Below, piece after piece: positions 49,640 through 61,000 of a DNA stretch of 64,000 nucleotides. The notes under the pieces were generated by a model, which made no database searches, was not told where the DNA came from, and saw only the letters and a list, made by a program, of their open reading frames with translations. How positions within the stretch are numbered: position 1 is the first letter of the stretch; the number at the start of each line of letters is the position of its first letter. The position numbers and the translations under genes are program-made. The DNA is from Daucus carota subsp. sativus (Eukaryota > Streptophyta > Magnoliopsida > Apiales > Apiaceae): NCBI RefSeq assembly GCF_001625215.2, contig NC_030386.2, forward strand, positions 37,141,296 to 37,205,295, in the 5' to 3' direction.

Positions 49640-51001
49640 TGATTTATGCATGATTATGTACATAGATATGATATCATACACATATATTACTTCATTCCAT
49701 ATATCATTTACCAATGTACAAATTGACCTTTCTTTTTCTCATATCTTTTATTAAATTGATTGTCTGACATAACCAGAGAAGTCTACGAAGTCTTAGACTG
49801 ACATTTTCCGCTTAAATTTCTGTAGGGTGGTTGTTGTAAAATTTGCAGTGGTGTGACACATTTGGCAAGGGATTGTCCAAACAAAGGCACCAGAAATACT
49901 GGGTTTGGCAAAATATGTAAGTATTCCGATAGTACTTTGTTTTATGGTACCTCAATATGAAGTGTGCAGTAACGGACGCAGAAGTTTTTTCATGGGGGCC
50001 TGAATTAATATATTAAAACTTTACATTCTATTTATAACAACTTGAAATAATGATAACATGCTATGTTTAAAATATAGTCGATAAATATAGCCATTATCAT
50101 CGAAACAAAATGTGATACAGGTTCAACAAATTTTACATAATGTCTTATAGGTCCAATTTCGCCAACCATTATAGCCGATCTCATTGGAGATGCTCTAAGT
50201 ATATAGAGCAATTAAATTTAGTATATGGAAGTAAAAAAGTTCACAAACTCAGGAAGGGCCAGGGACCTCACTGGAGTCCTGGACCCCCTCCCTCGATCTG
50301 TTTTTATGTGATACTAGTCTGACAGTCACATTTAGTTTCTTTTTGGATGCTCCTCGTGACATGTTTTAAACTATATATTAAATTCTTACAGAAGCAAAGC
50401 TTGTTTTGCATACTTGATGTAATTCTTAAAACTGTGTGCAAACTCTAATTAGCTATTTAATACTCCATATTACAACCAAATTGATGTTCATTGCTGTAAA
50501 CACATGACCATGTTCTATTGTACTATTTGTTTTTTAGTGAGTCAAAATTTAAGGTTCATATTGGAGGATTTTCAAAAACTGTATGTTCGTATATTTGCCC
50601 ATTTTCTAATTGATAGCGTACAGGTTTTACTCGATTGTTTGTTCTTTACTCACTTTGTAAACTGAACATTACATTTGATACATCCGTCAAGTGTTTTGCA
50701 TCTCTAATATATAGACTGATGTCTATTTTTGTCGGTTTGTTATGCCATATTGCCATCTATCTGAACCAAGCAATTCTCGTTGACTATGTTCTCTGCAGCA
50801 GCTAGATTTGAAGATAGACCCACAGGGCAGGTGACAAAGCTCACCAGTGGCGATGATCTTGACGATGATTTTACAGTGGAGGATGCTCATATAGTTGATG
50901 CCGAAGAACCCGCTAATGAGAAAGTTCCGTCTTTGGTTTCAGAAAGCAATGAAAAAACAAAGAAGAATCAGGGACCGAAAGTTGTGAATTTCGTTGGCTG
51001 A
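46845..51001 (+). CDS. CCHC zinc-knuckle protein, ZCCHC9-like
   Basis: Exons 46845-47147, 48045-48186, 49460-49551, 49826-49916 and 50799-51001 encode 276 residues. The N-terminus is Lys-rich (KNPDKKKKNKPQFKKKK) and looks like a nucleolar/nuclear signal. Five CX2CX4HX4C knuckles follow, at about residues 78-91, 103-116, 129-142, 156-169 and 183-196. The C-terminus is acidic (GDDLDDDFTVEDAH) and ends KVVNFVG. Human ZCCHC9 and related proteins act in RNA handling and rRNA maturation, so a nucleolar RNA-binding role is likely. Start MVSQRQRIARKK was chosen because conserved homologues begin here; an in-frame upstream ATG (46770) adds an unlikely stretch. The last intron ends GCAGCAG, a NAGNAG acceptor. 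Matches Arabidopsis At5g52380 by position. Confidence 0.9.
49605..49640. repeat. (TG)n microsatellite in zinc-knuckle gene intron 3
   Basis: About 16 uninterrupted TG repeats. A likely polymorphic marker. Confidence 0.9.
49970..50315. mobile_element. Possible MITE in zinc-knuckle gene intron 4
   Basis: CAGTAACGGACGCAGAAG ... GGGGGCC at the left and GGACCCCCTCCC at the right give a loosely inverted layout like that of the hAT MITE at 61783. The tips do not match cleanly and no target duplication is visible. Confidence 0.25.
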
Positions 51002-51601
51002 TGAAGGCTATATTTTTGGCTTGAATGAATGCACAATTGTCTGTTTGTCCTTCCATAGTCTGCCACAATTGCAGTATTACATGTACCAGATAACATTTTA
51101 ATTTTTCTTTTAAAGAATCAGCTGTGAGATTTAATTTCATTTTACAACACATAAAGCTATTGCAACTTCTCAACCTTACTTCCTCCATGTTATACACCTT
51201 AAAGTAGTTATATTTACATGTAAAACTGAGTGAAAATAATCAAAATAGTACAGAAAGTCTTTCAAATATCACATCCGGGAAAATTATATTTACTGCATGT
51301 CATATATAGAAAAGGTGTTACAGGAAAAATATATTTGTTTTTCCCTTTTTTTGTTTGAATTCTTTAGGATTTATGGTTGGCTAAAATTAGAAATTCCCAA
51401 GCTTTGTTTTCACCCTCAAAAAAGTAGTTTTTTCCCCGCAAGTGTCTCTCGCATTTATTTGAAAAAGTCCCCTTCTCTATTGAATTGAAGGATCTTTTAA
51501 TTAATTCATTTTCTGTCTTACATTTTCTCTTCTCTCAATTGTATTTGATTTCTCTCTCATTTTACAGGCCGGTTGGTCGTTCCCCAACGCCAAAAGACAC
51601 A

Positions 51602-52596
51602 ATGGTAAGTAACAAGTTGTATTAGTCTGTCTTTCTTTCACATCAATTAACACTCGCACAAATTTGAATCGTTATGCAATGTGTTTTTGAACTCTCAACC
51701 TCTCGTAAGAAAGAGAAGTAATCGATAGATTACAATATCCCCCGCCCTCTTGAAAGATGAGTAACCGTTGTATCCGGTATATGTGATTATTTTCTTTCAG
51801 ATTTTATGGAGAAGAATAGTTTAATAAAGAAAATCTGTAAGAAAAACGACTTTAGAAAAACAACTTTAAGAAAACTATCTTCGTAATTTTTTTTTAACAT
51901 GTTGCTCGATATTTTACGAATTTTGTTGCTATGTTTTGTAGCATGTAACTCGATATCTTACAAATTTTGTTGTTATGTTTAACGTTGTTTTCAATGATAC
52001 GTAGTCGAACGCCGCATCTGGAATGTCTGTGCATGACGAATGTAAACTCAAGTTTCTGGAATTAAAAGCAAAGCGAAACTTCCGTTATATCATCTACAAG
52101 ATTGATGATCAACAAGTAGTTGTTGACAAGCTCGGGGGCCCTGATGAAACTTACGATGATTTCACCAATTCTCTCCCAGCTGATGAATGCCGCTATGCTA
52201 TCTATGATTTTGATTTCACCACTTCTGAGAATTGCCAGAAAAGCAAGATCTTCTTTGTTGCGTGGTAACATAATTATTTATTTGTTTTTTTAGTTTAATT
52301 TACGCGATAATTCATTGAAAAAAGTGTGGTCACTAGTCTAATCCCCGAGCAGGATGTCTTGGGGAAATAAATAAGATATACGCGGACCTTACTCCTATGG
52401 TTAACGAGAAGCAGTTTTAAATAATCGAGTCGATGATTGTTGCAGGTCACCGGATACATCTAGGGTGAGAATGAAGATGGTGTACGCAAGCTCCAAGGAT
52501 AGATTCAAGAGAGAATTGGATGGAATCGGAGCTGAGTTGCAAGCAACTGATCCCAGTGAGATGAGTCTCGACGTTGTAAAATCCCGAGCAATCTGA
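51602..52596 (+). CDS. ADF10: Actin-depolymerizing factor (ADF7/ADF10-like)
   Basis: Exon 1 has only the start codon (51602-51604) in its coding part, then 52005-52264 and 52446-52596. The product is 137 residues, a single ADF-homology domain. An ATG-only first coding exon is the normal layout of plant ADF genes. [13 protein letters not shown] gives the regulatory Ser near residue 6. [31 protein letters not shown] and [15 protein letters not shown] form the actin-binding helix and loops. ADFs sever and depolymerise actin filaments in the cytoplasm; ADF7 and ADF10 work in pollen. The leader before the ATG is CT-rich (51500-51560), typical of a strongly expressed plant gene. Assignment to ADF10 rests on sequence type and on gene order (At5g52360). 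Confidence 0.94.
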
Positions 52597-52835
52597 AAAT
52601 CTTGAATAACTCATGCATATAATGTCCAATATGCCTCATTACCATTCTTAATATTTGTCAAATGAGGCTTGTATATTTCTGTTTCCCATCTACATATGTT
52701 ATTTATTAAGTAATATAGTACACTCGATGTCCTTTGAGTGAATATACTTTGTTTGTTTGGTTTTGGTAATAACAATGTAGCCTAATTCTGTTTTCTTCTC
52801 ATACGGTGCCATTTATTATATTTGAATGTTGAATA

Positions 52836-53097
52836 CTCCCTCCGTCCCCTTTTATTTGTCCTTTTTGAAAAAATAACGCATCTTAAGAAAATGTTAGGTG
52901 GATATCTTGTTTTCATACATATCCCTAATAAATGTAATGAATTAGATAGAGTTGTGTATATATATATGCTAGTCAAACATTGGGAGTTGTTACATTTTGA
53001 AAAAACATAAAAAAAGTTGCTTTGAAAATAGAAGTGGACAAGTAATTTGGGACAAATTTTTTTTTCAAAAGGGACATGTAAAAGGGGACGGAGGGAG
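52836..53097. mobile_element. Stowaway MITE, 262 bp
   Basis: Ends CTCCCTCCGTCCCCTTTTA and the inverted TAAAAGGGGACGGAGGGAG, flanked by TA (52834-52835, 53098-53099). It lies 240 bp after the ADF stop codon. Confidence 0.92.
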
Positions 53098-53104
53098 TAT
53101 TATT

Positions 53105-53575
53105 TTATCGACTACGTGTATGTTTTTAAGTTATTACATATTATTATTATCTGAAGCACATACATAAACTTAACTCTGACCCCAAATTAAATAAAAAAAT
53201 TATTGACATCTTTAGATTTTAAATCAATAAAAAATTCATTCATTATCAGATTAGCTTTCTCAATATTTTATTAGCATTTAAAGTCTCTATTTGAGCGATG
53301 CTAGAGAAAAATTAGATGCATAACTTTACAAATTAAAAAGCATCGTGACAGCAAAAGAATCGTCGGTTATTTTTTATGCTAATTTGATGGTAAAATAATT
53401 ACATCAAAATAAAAGAGTCAAAATAGGACAAACAGAAGACTCGGCCCAGAAATTTACAGAATGGGGGCAGTAAGTACAATAATTAAAAGCCCAAATATTA
53501 TTGGCCTGCTGATCTTGAAGATCCATATATATATTTTTCATTTCATCATCTATCTCCAAATAAAAATCAAGTAAA
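53105..53575. other. Spacer before the MSBP gene, no gene seen
   Basis: AT-rich DNA that must include the promoter and leader of the MSBP gene. No clear TATA box was picked out. Confidence 0.5.
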
Positions 53576-53581
53576 ATTATA

Positions 53582-54949
53582 ATGGCGATTGAACTATGGG
53601 AGACGTTGAAAGAGTCAATCACAGTCTACACCGGCTTATCTCCGGCGACTTTTTTCACTGTCATAGCTTTGGGCCTGGCCTTATACTACGTCGTTTCGGA
53701 GCTTTTTGGTTCGTCGTCTTCCGAGGCGCAGTACAAGCGGTCTAGAGACGCTGAAGAGGAGGTGCAGCCGTTGCCGCCGCCGGTTCAGCTCGGCGAGATT
53801 ACCGAGGAGGAGTTGAGAGGTTATGACGGCGCTGATCCTAATAAGCCGTTGCTTATGGCTATTAAAGGCCAGATCTATGATGTTTCTCAGAGCAGGTTGT
53901 GTTTAATTGAATTCAATTTGATTTTGAATTTTGTGTTTTTTAATTGAATTGAATTTATTTGTTAGTGTTTAAGCTGTTGTGATTGAAATTATTTGGTTTT
54001 GGTTAGTATGTAGAGATGGATGTGTGTGTAAGCTGTTGTGATTGAAATTATTTGGTTTCGGTTAGTATGTAGAGATGGATGTGTGTGTAATTTTCTGTGG
54101 AGAGGTTGAGATAATTGTATGTCGGAAATAAGTGAATTCGTTTGGTAAAGATAGCACCTAGGGACTTTATGTGATGATATTAAAATTCAAAAACTTAGGG
54201 TTGGAGTAAAGGTGTGAGAGTTGTTGTTGGGAATCTTCGGTTTTCTGTCCTTTTAGTTGCACATAGATTGTAGGCAGTAGGTGTTGTTTTGTGTGGTAGA
54301 AATAGAATCAAGCGGCAGGGAATTGGTTGACAATGAAACGACAAGAACTTCACTTGAGGACAGCTAAATTGTTAAGCGACAAGCGTGGATATGTTTTAGA
54401 ATTTTAGCCGGATAAAACACAGAACGTAGCTTCTTGTGATAAGACGTGTAGATGGTACAGTACATGTTTGTAGTGATTCTGAGATATAATGCGCTCATGA
54501 CAAGTCCTTATAGTTATTTGCTGAATCTATATCAGTTCATAAACGACAAATGCAGTATTTATTCATAATGTTCCATCACTTAGCATATTTATACCTATGT
54601 CTAACTGTGGTGCATCTACTTGTGTAGGATGTTTTATGGTCCCGGTGGACCATATGCACTGTTCGCGGGAAAGGATGCGAGCAGAGCCCTTGCGAAGATG
54701 TCATTTGAGGACAGTGATCTAACTTCGGATATCAGTGGTCTTGGTGTATTTGAGCTTGACGCCTTGCAGGATTGGGAATACAAGTTCATGAGCAAATATG
54801 TGAAGGTTGGAACCATCAAGAAGACAGTACCAGTGACTGATGGTGAAACGACTGAAGGTGATGCTAAGCCGGCAGAAGCTGCTCCATCAGAGTCTGTAGT
54901 CCCAGAACCAAAGGAAACCACGACCGGTGGTGAAGCTGATAAAGAGTAA
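53582..54949 (+). CDS. MSBP1: Membrane steroid-binding protein (MAPR family)
   Basis: Two exons (53582-53895, 54628-54949) encode 211 residues. A membrane helix is at about residues 22-42 (FFTVIALGLALYYVVSELFG). A charged linker with PLPPP follows, then a cytochrome b5-like haem/steroid-binding domain at about 72-172 (ITEEELRGYDG, AIKGQIYDVSQS, YGPGGPYALFAGKDASRALA, LDALQDWEYKFMSKY). The tail is rich in Glu, Thr and Pro. Arabidopsis MSBP1 binds progesterone and brassinosteroid-like sterols, dampens cell elongation and brassinosteroid signalling, and also scaffolds monolignol P450s in the ER with MSBP2. It is next to MBD and ADF genes as in Arabidopsis (At5g52240). The single intron holds a 59 bp tandem duplication. 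Confidence 0.94.
53970..54087. repeat. 59 bp tandem duplication in the MSBP intron
   Basis: TAAGCTGTTGTGATTGAAAT through GATGTGTGTG occurs twice head to tail (53970-54028, 54029-54087) with one visible difference, so it is recent. Confidence 0.92.
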
Positions 54950-54959
54950 TGGCCTTCAC

Positions 54960-55645
54960 ATCTGAACAGCAGTGTAACAGGGAAAGTGGTGATTAAAGTA
55001 ATGAATGATGTTTTTTCTGTTCATCTCATTTCCCATTTTAGGGGATATAAGTTAAACTTTTATCATAAGTTGTAAGAATAACGAATTCTGCGTGTTTACT
55101 AGTGTGTTGGAAGTTATGATATCTAATTTACAGGTATTTTGAAATTACTATTATCTTGTCAACAATTTAGTACAGTCTGCGATGCTGTTTCACTTGGAAT
55201 TCTTCAACTGAAACAGCACGCAAACCTTACTGCTTCTGTAGAAGGAAGACGGATAAAATTGTTCTGATTCCCAGCAAGTGACACTTTTTTCTTCATGCTA
55301 GGGGTGGCAGAAGATTGGCTTTATGAAAAGTTTTTTAGTAGCAGGCTAGCAGAAACACAGCTTAACAAGTGAGTTTTGCGAAGTGTCTATTCTGATTATT
55401 GCATTCAGGAAATCAGAAATTCAAGGTTGAAATAGTGAATAGCCCAACACTTGCACGGTTTAAATTAGAATCACAAAAGGTCAAACTTTGACAAATTGAA
55501 AGTGTAGGGTCAGTAATGAAAAATGCTATGAAATGTTAATTTTGTTCAGACTAATAATCTCTACATGTGAATAAATCATCCAAACAAAATGAATTATTTA
55601 TGTTATTATCGTATCATTCGAGAAAAGAATTTAAAACTCCTAATT
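54960..55645. other. MSBP 3' UTR and spacer, no gene seen
   Basis: No coding or repeat signal recognised. Confidence 0.5.
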
Positions 55646-55648
55646 AAT

Positions 55649-57184
55649 GGGAAAATAGATTTTTTTGCCACCCAACTTATTATTTGTTTAGAAACCTACC
55701 ACTGAACTATAACTTTTTTCTTTTTTGCCACTAATGTTAGGTTCGGATTTTTTTTTTTGTCACTAACGTTAGGTTCGGATTTGATTATTAACACAATGTT
55801 ATTATTTTGAGTTAATTGCATTTGGCACCCCTTTGATTTCAGCATGTTGCACATTGCACCTAATAGTTTTGGAATAAACACTATGCAGTCCCTTACTTTT
55901 AACCCGTAGACACCTTGCACCCTTTCCGTTATCTTCTGCCGTTACCGTTAACTTTTGAAGGGGCATTTTGGAAAATTTTATTATATTTAATTAAAATCAG
56001 ACCTTTATTTAAATTTTCCGACCATCTAAACGATATTTTTCGGAAATCTATTTTCCAGTAGTCTGCAATATAATAGTGATCCGTGTCTATATCTTTATAT
56101 GTAATTACTCCATATGTGTCCTAGGTAGTTTATCTTAGAGGACGAGAGTACGGATTTTTTACTCAGAAAAGAAATCTCAAAATTAACTTATAGAACTATA
56201 TTTATAAAAAGTGGGAACCTTAAAATACGTGACAAGTAGTGGTAAATAACTATAAAGTCAAGTGATGCTATATATTTGTGGAGTCTTAAAATAATTTATA
56301 AAACTAAATTTTTTAGGTTCTTAAAATGCCTCTTAAACTCTCGTACTTCAAGGTAAACTAGCTAAGAGACATATAAATGACTGTATATAATGTTATAGAC
56401 ACATATCATATCACCATAATATTGTAGACTACCACTATGTTTTTATAATGCTAAAAAAATAACATATTGTTAATAATCAAATCAAAACATAACGTTAGTG
56501 ACAAAAAAAAATCCAACGTTTTTATAAGGAAAAAAAAACCAACATTAAATTTTATTCAGAAAAAATAAAATAAAATAATTTTTAAAATTTTTTGGAGTCT
56601 CAAAATGCGTGTCCAACTCTCGTCCTGCAAGGTAAACTACCTAGGACACTACATAAAGATATAGACACATATCAGATCGTCATTATATTGCAGACTAACA
56701 CTATATTTTAATAATACGAAAAAAATAACATAGTGTTAATAATCAAATCCGAACCTAACGTTAGGGATAAAAAAAAAAGTCCGAACCTAACATTAGTGAC
56801 AAAAAAGAAAAAAATTATAGTTCAGTGGTAGGTTTTTAAACAAATACTCCCTCCGTCCCCCTCAATTGTTTACATTGGAGGGGGACACGGAGACCAAGAC
56901 AATGTATGAAAAATGAGTAAAGTTAGATGAAAAGTGGGTAAAGTGGTGGGACCTATCAATATTTAATAATAGATTTGAGATAGTGGAGGAAAGTAGTGGG
57001 TGTAATAGTAGGTTTTATTGTTAAATATGAGATAGTGGGGGAAGATAGTGGGTGTAATGATGGGAAAAATTTACTATTTATAGTAATGTAAAGAAATGAG
57101 AGGGACATCCCAAAATAATAACTGCAAAGAAATGAGAGGGACATAGGGAGTAATAAGTTCGGTGGGAAAAAAATCTATTTTCCC
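55649..57184. mobile_element. Long-inverted-repeat (fold-back, MULE-like) element with nested insertions
   Basis: The left arm starts GGGAAAATAGATTTTTTTGC and the right arm ends with its near complement (AAAAAAATCTATTTTCCC). The arms run inward past CCTACCACTGAACTATAACT and TTAGGTTCGGATTTGATTAT and resume at AGTCTGCAATATAATGA and GTGTCCTAGGTAGTTTA. The left arm is split by about 240 bp of other DNA (55820-56063, starting GAGTTAATTGCATTTGGCACC). The right arm is split by a Stowaway (56847-57150). A third, direct copy of the arm unit lies at about 56340-56540. A target duplication is unclear, so the superfamily is a guess. Confidence 0.7.
56847..57150. mobile_element. Stowaway MITE nested in the fold-back element, 304 bp
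   Basis: The left end is CTCCCTCCGTCCCCCTCA and the right end is the more decayed GAGGGACATAGGGAG. TA lies on each side. Confidence 0.85.
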
Positions 57185-58080
57185 TAGTAATAATCAATAA
57201 AACTTTTTGTTTACGAATAAATCATCCATTACTTAGACAATAATGGGGTAAATTTTATTTTATTTTTTGACAAATAATGGGGTAAAATTTAAGTCATATA
57301 AATAGAACACACACTTGAAGCTTCCAGTACACGAAATACCCAAAGATTTTCTTTCCTTCACGGCTTGTTCGCATATTCAATGGTAGGCGTTCGGTTACGA
57401 TTTACGGCTGTGTCACTAGTTCTCATTTTAGAAGTAGCACAACTGGGCGATAAAAACAAGAAAACCCCCAAATTCTACACTACTGCTCAGCTAAATTTGT
57501 ATAATCTTGTGGGCACAGATGTCAGTCCAACAAATTATACTCCTCTTCGGTATATTCTTCTGGTTAAAATTAGTTGTTATATTTGACGATTTTGATTGTC
57601 AATTTAATTAATTTTGATCGAAAATTAAAACGCAATCACTTATTATTTGAAAACATTTAAAATTACATTTTATTTCACAGAAAAAGAATTAAAATCAAAT
57701 CAGAAGATTATATGTGTGAATTATGAATATATTCTCAAATATTAAATAAGTAACCGTAGCCTCTCCTGTAACTTCCAAAATCTGATTCTAAAGATCTTTC
57801 AACTGAGAAACTATAATAATTTTTTCTGAATATCGACTAATATGAGAATTCGCATTTATCTCGCAATTTAAATTTTTTAACGAAAACACTAAAAATAGAC
57901 AAAAAAGGGTGAAAGAACACGTGAGATTCAACATTCATCGCACTTGTACATACATGTGAGGAGTCACATTTAATGTTATACCGCTTTGAATAAGCCACGA
58001 CTTTTTCGACTCAAAAACACTCTCAACTCTCCTTTACTTACCAGATTAAACATTAATAAACATTCTTCACAGATTCCGGC
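57185..58080. other. Spacer upstream of the MBD gene
   Basis: A 73-codon frame (57365-57586) follows a TATA-like ATATAAATAG at about 57297, but the product resembles nothing I know. It may be chance. Confidence 0.4.
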
Positions 58081-58086
58081 GGAGTG

Positions 58087-61000
58087 ATGGCGGAGAAATC
58101 TTCGCCGTCGGAGTGGCAGCTTCCGGCCGGCTGGACCTCCACGGTCAAAACCTCAAAAAACGGTCGAAAATACAAGGTATATACTTTTTTTTTCTAATTG
58201 CTCAGTTTAACTTAGCTTTATTACTCATTTATTTACATCTATTGCAGTATAAGCTCAAAATCATGCTTTAATCTTGTATATATATGTATCTGAGTAGACT
58301 TATCTACTTAGATTAACTGCTGTGTTGTGTGCCTTTTACATCGGTGGTGTATGTGTGCTATATGATTTTTCGGGTTGTTGCGAAAGGGGGATCTTTGTTA
58401 AAAGTTTAGCAGGAGTGTGTTGGGATTCATTGATGGACTGTGGTATAGTTAAGATACCTCTTTCTCGCTGCTCCGTTTAACGGGAGATCGAGGGTTTCGA
58501 ATCTTGTCAAAAACATGATGAGTGCGTTAGTGTGTTTAATTATAAGAAAAATAGGTTTGATGGGTAGAAATAAGGGGTGTTGTTCTATTTTCAATTTTCG
58601 CGCCAATTTTCAAAAGTAGTGAGTGAACCTTTTGTATGTTTAGGATCCGAAAACAATGAATAGTAGGTAGTATTTTTAGTATTGTGATAAATTAGTGTGT
58701 CCATGATCCTTTTTTTTTCAAGTATTTATTAATAGAGAAAAGAGAAGTTGACCAAAACCGAATAAAGGAGGTATGGGATATAGTCGTGTGTTGTGAAAGG
58801 TGTGTTTACTCGCGCATTGCGACTTTGAGTAAGATTTATAAGTTATATAGTTAAGTTCTTTTGTGAGTTCCAAATTGGAAACAAATTCCAAGTCAAAATC
58901 AAAGAACTTGTTTAAACTCGCAAGTCTGGGTGCAAAGCTCAATCGACCTTTTACTGGAGGAAACAAAATTTTTGATCTTTTCCACCTCAAAACCAACCAA
59001 GGAGCTTACTTTTTATCTCTTTGTTTTTGCTAAATTCTTTTTCCAATCTTTTTAAGCTAAATTTCTGTTTCGACTCTTCTCAGCGCCTTTTGAATGAGGA
59101 TTTGAGAAGAGTTGCACTTTGGAGAGGACAACACGATGAAAGAGATAGAAGAATACGAGCACCCTAAGATGAAGTTAGACACCCTGAAGCATAGTTCTTG
59201 AACTTTGGTTGGTTGATGTATACTGACCTATTTCTGTATTAGTTCAGATTATGCATGTGCTATCATTTTGTTAATGATTTGAATGTTTATCAAATTTGTT
59301 CCCTTTTATGTATTATATCATTATACAATTATTTACACTATTTTAACTTTCTGTAAAAATTGTGTGGTTACAATTCCGAGTTGTTCCTTAAAGTTGACTT
59401 GTGTTCTTTATGAGTTTGTGCCTTCCACCTTAGAGATACTGGCAAAACAATATGATTTATGTATAGATAAGAACACAAGGTAAATAAAACGTTCATATAT
59501 CAAGAAAATAATGCCTGGTTCTATAATACAAGACACGTTGCAGATATCACATTCTTGTTGGACAATTACTTTTTTAGTTTAGATGCAAGATTCCGCTGAA
59601 CACTTATGGAATTCTACTGCTCGTTGAAACTATAATCTTTTTAGTTTTGTTACCGCCCACACTTTCCCTTGACCCATTTCTCCATGAGTTCTCTTACCAG
59701 CAAACAGAGCAATTCTGTTGGGTTTTTATCAGATCCGTAACCTGTTCAATCCAAGACTTTATTCCTTTTTCTAAGCTTATCTATGGCTCGTTACTACTAG
59801 TAGAGGGCAAGAGAACTTGACCTAAATTAAATAAAAGAGAGATAACATATTATTGTATTTTGGCAAAAAGCATGCTCACTCGCGCATTGCGCGAGTATGT
59901 GCAAGATTGTGAATTAAAAAGTAGTGGTCTTTTGTGAGTTTAAACTTGGAAATAAATCGCAAGTCAAAAAAAAAAAAAAAAGAAGAAGAGAACTTGCCTA
60001 AACTCACAAGTATATGTGCGCAGCTGAATTGACCTTTTTTTAAACAAATACAACTTTTGATTTCTTCTACCTTAAATTAAACCATGGATCATCTTTTTCA
60101 ACTCGCAATGAAGAAAAATAGAATGTGACCGCCCTGTGATGGATTTAGAGTGTTAGACAATTATGAAGCATAGTTGTTGAACTTTGTTTTGTTGATGGAC
60201 TATTTTCTAAGGACATGCTTCATCAGTTCCACTGGGCAAGTTTATGTGATAAGCTAGTATCATATGTCTAATATTCTAGTATTCCAATCGTGGGATGCAT
60301 TTGCTCTTTTTTAGAAATATATTTTCATAACGGGGTGGAGTTTTGGAGGAAGGGGAGCAGTTCTTTAGACATATATTCGCACTATGAGTAGTTTGTAATT
60401 ATTAGAACTTTAAATCAGCTGTTAATATACACAATTACATGAATAAAACCTAATATTGAATCAAAACTGAATTTTAGGATTTCTTACAGGATTTGTGAAG
60501 CCTTCAGGCTTCTTCTAACTTTGAATTATTTTGTTCATTGTAGTGCTATACTGATCCTTCGCAAAAACTCAAATTCCTCTCAAAACCTGAGGTGATTCGT
60601 TATCTTAACAGAGTTGAATCCAATCTCCCGCTCAAATCAGAAGGCAGTAGTGAAGATCCCGGGCCTCCTAGACTACCAGAAAAAAGCAAGGAGATGATCG
60701 TGCAATCTGACAAAAATGTTCGTAATTTTGTATTTCCTATATATGTTATGTTGTGTTTGGTCGGGGAGAAGGGATGAAATAGAACAGGTGAAAATAAAGG
60801 AAAACAATGGAGGTATTGGGGAAGACTTGACAAAAAAAAACAGTGAATGCAAAGTTTCTATCGACATTTGGGAAGAAAATGGGTATAAGGAAGAATAAAG
60901 CATTCCATGTGGAATGAGCAAAGGGATAAAATCTTTGTACATTTACTCATAATGAGTTCAAATCTCATCCCATTCCTTCCAAATTCATTCATCCAACCAA

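Noticed and set aside
57365-57586. 73-codon frame with a TATA-like motif about 65 bp upstream
   Set aside because: No similarity to a known protein and no supporting exon; too short to call a gene.
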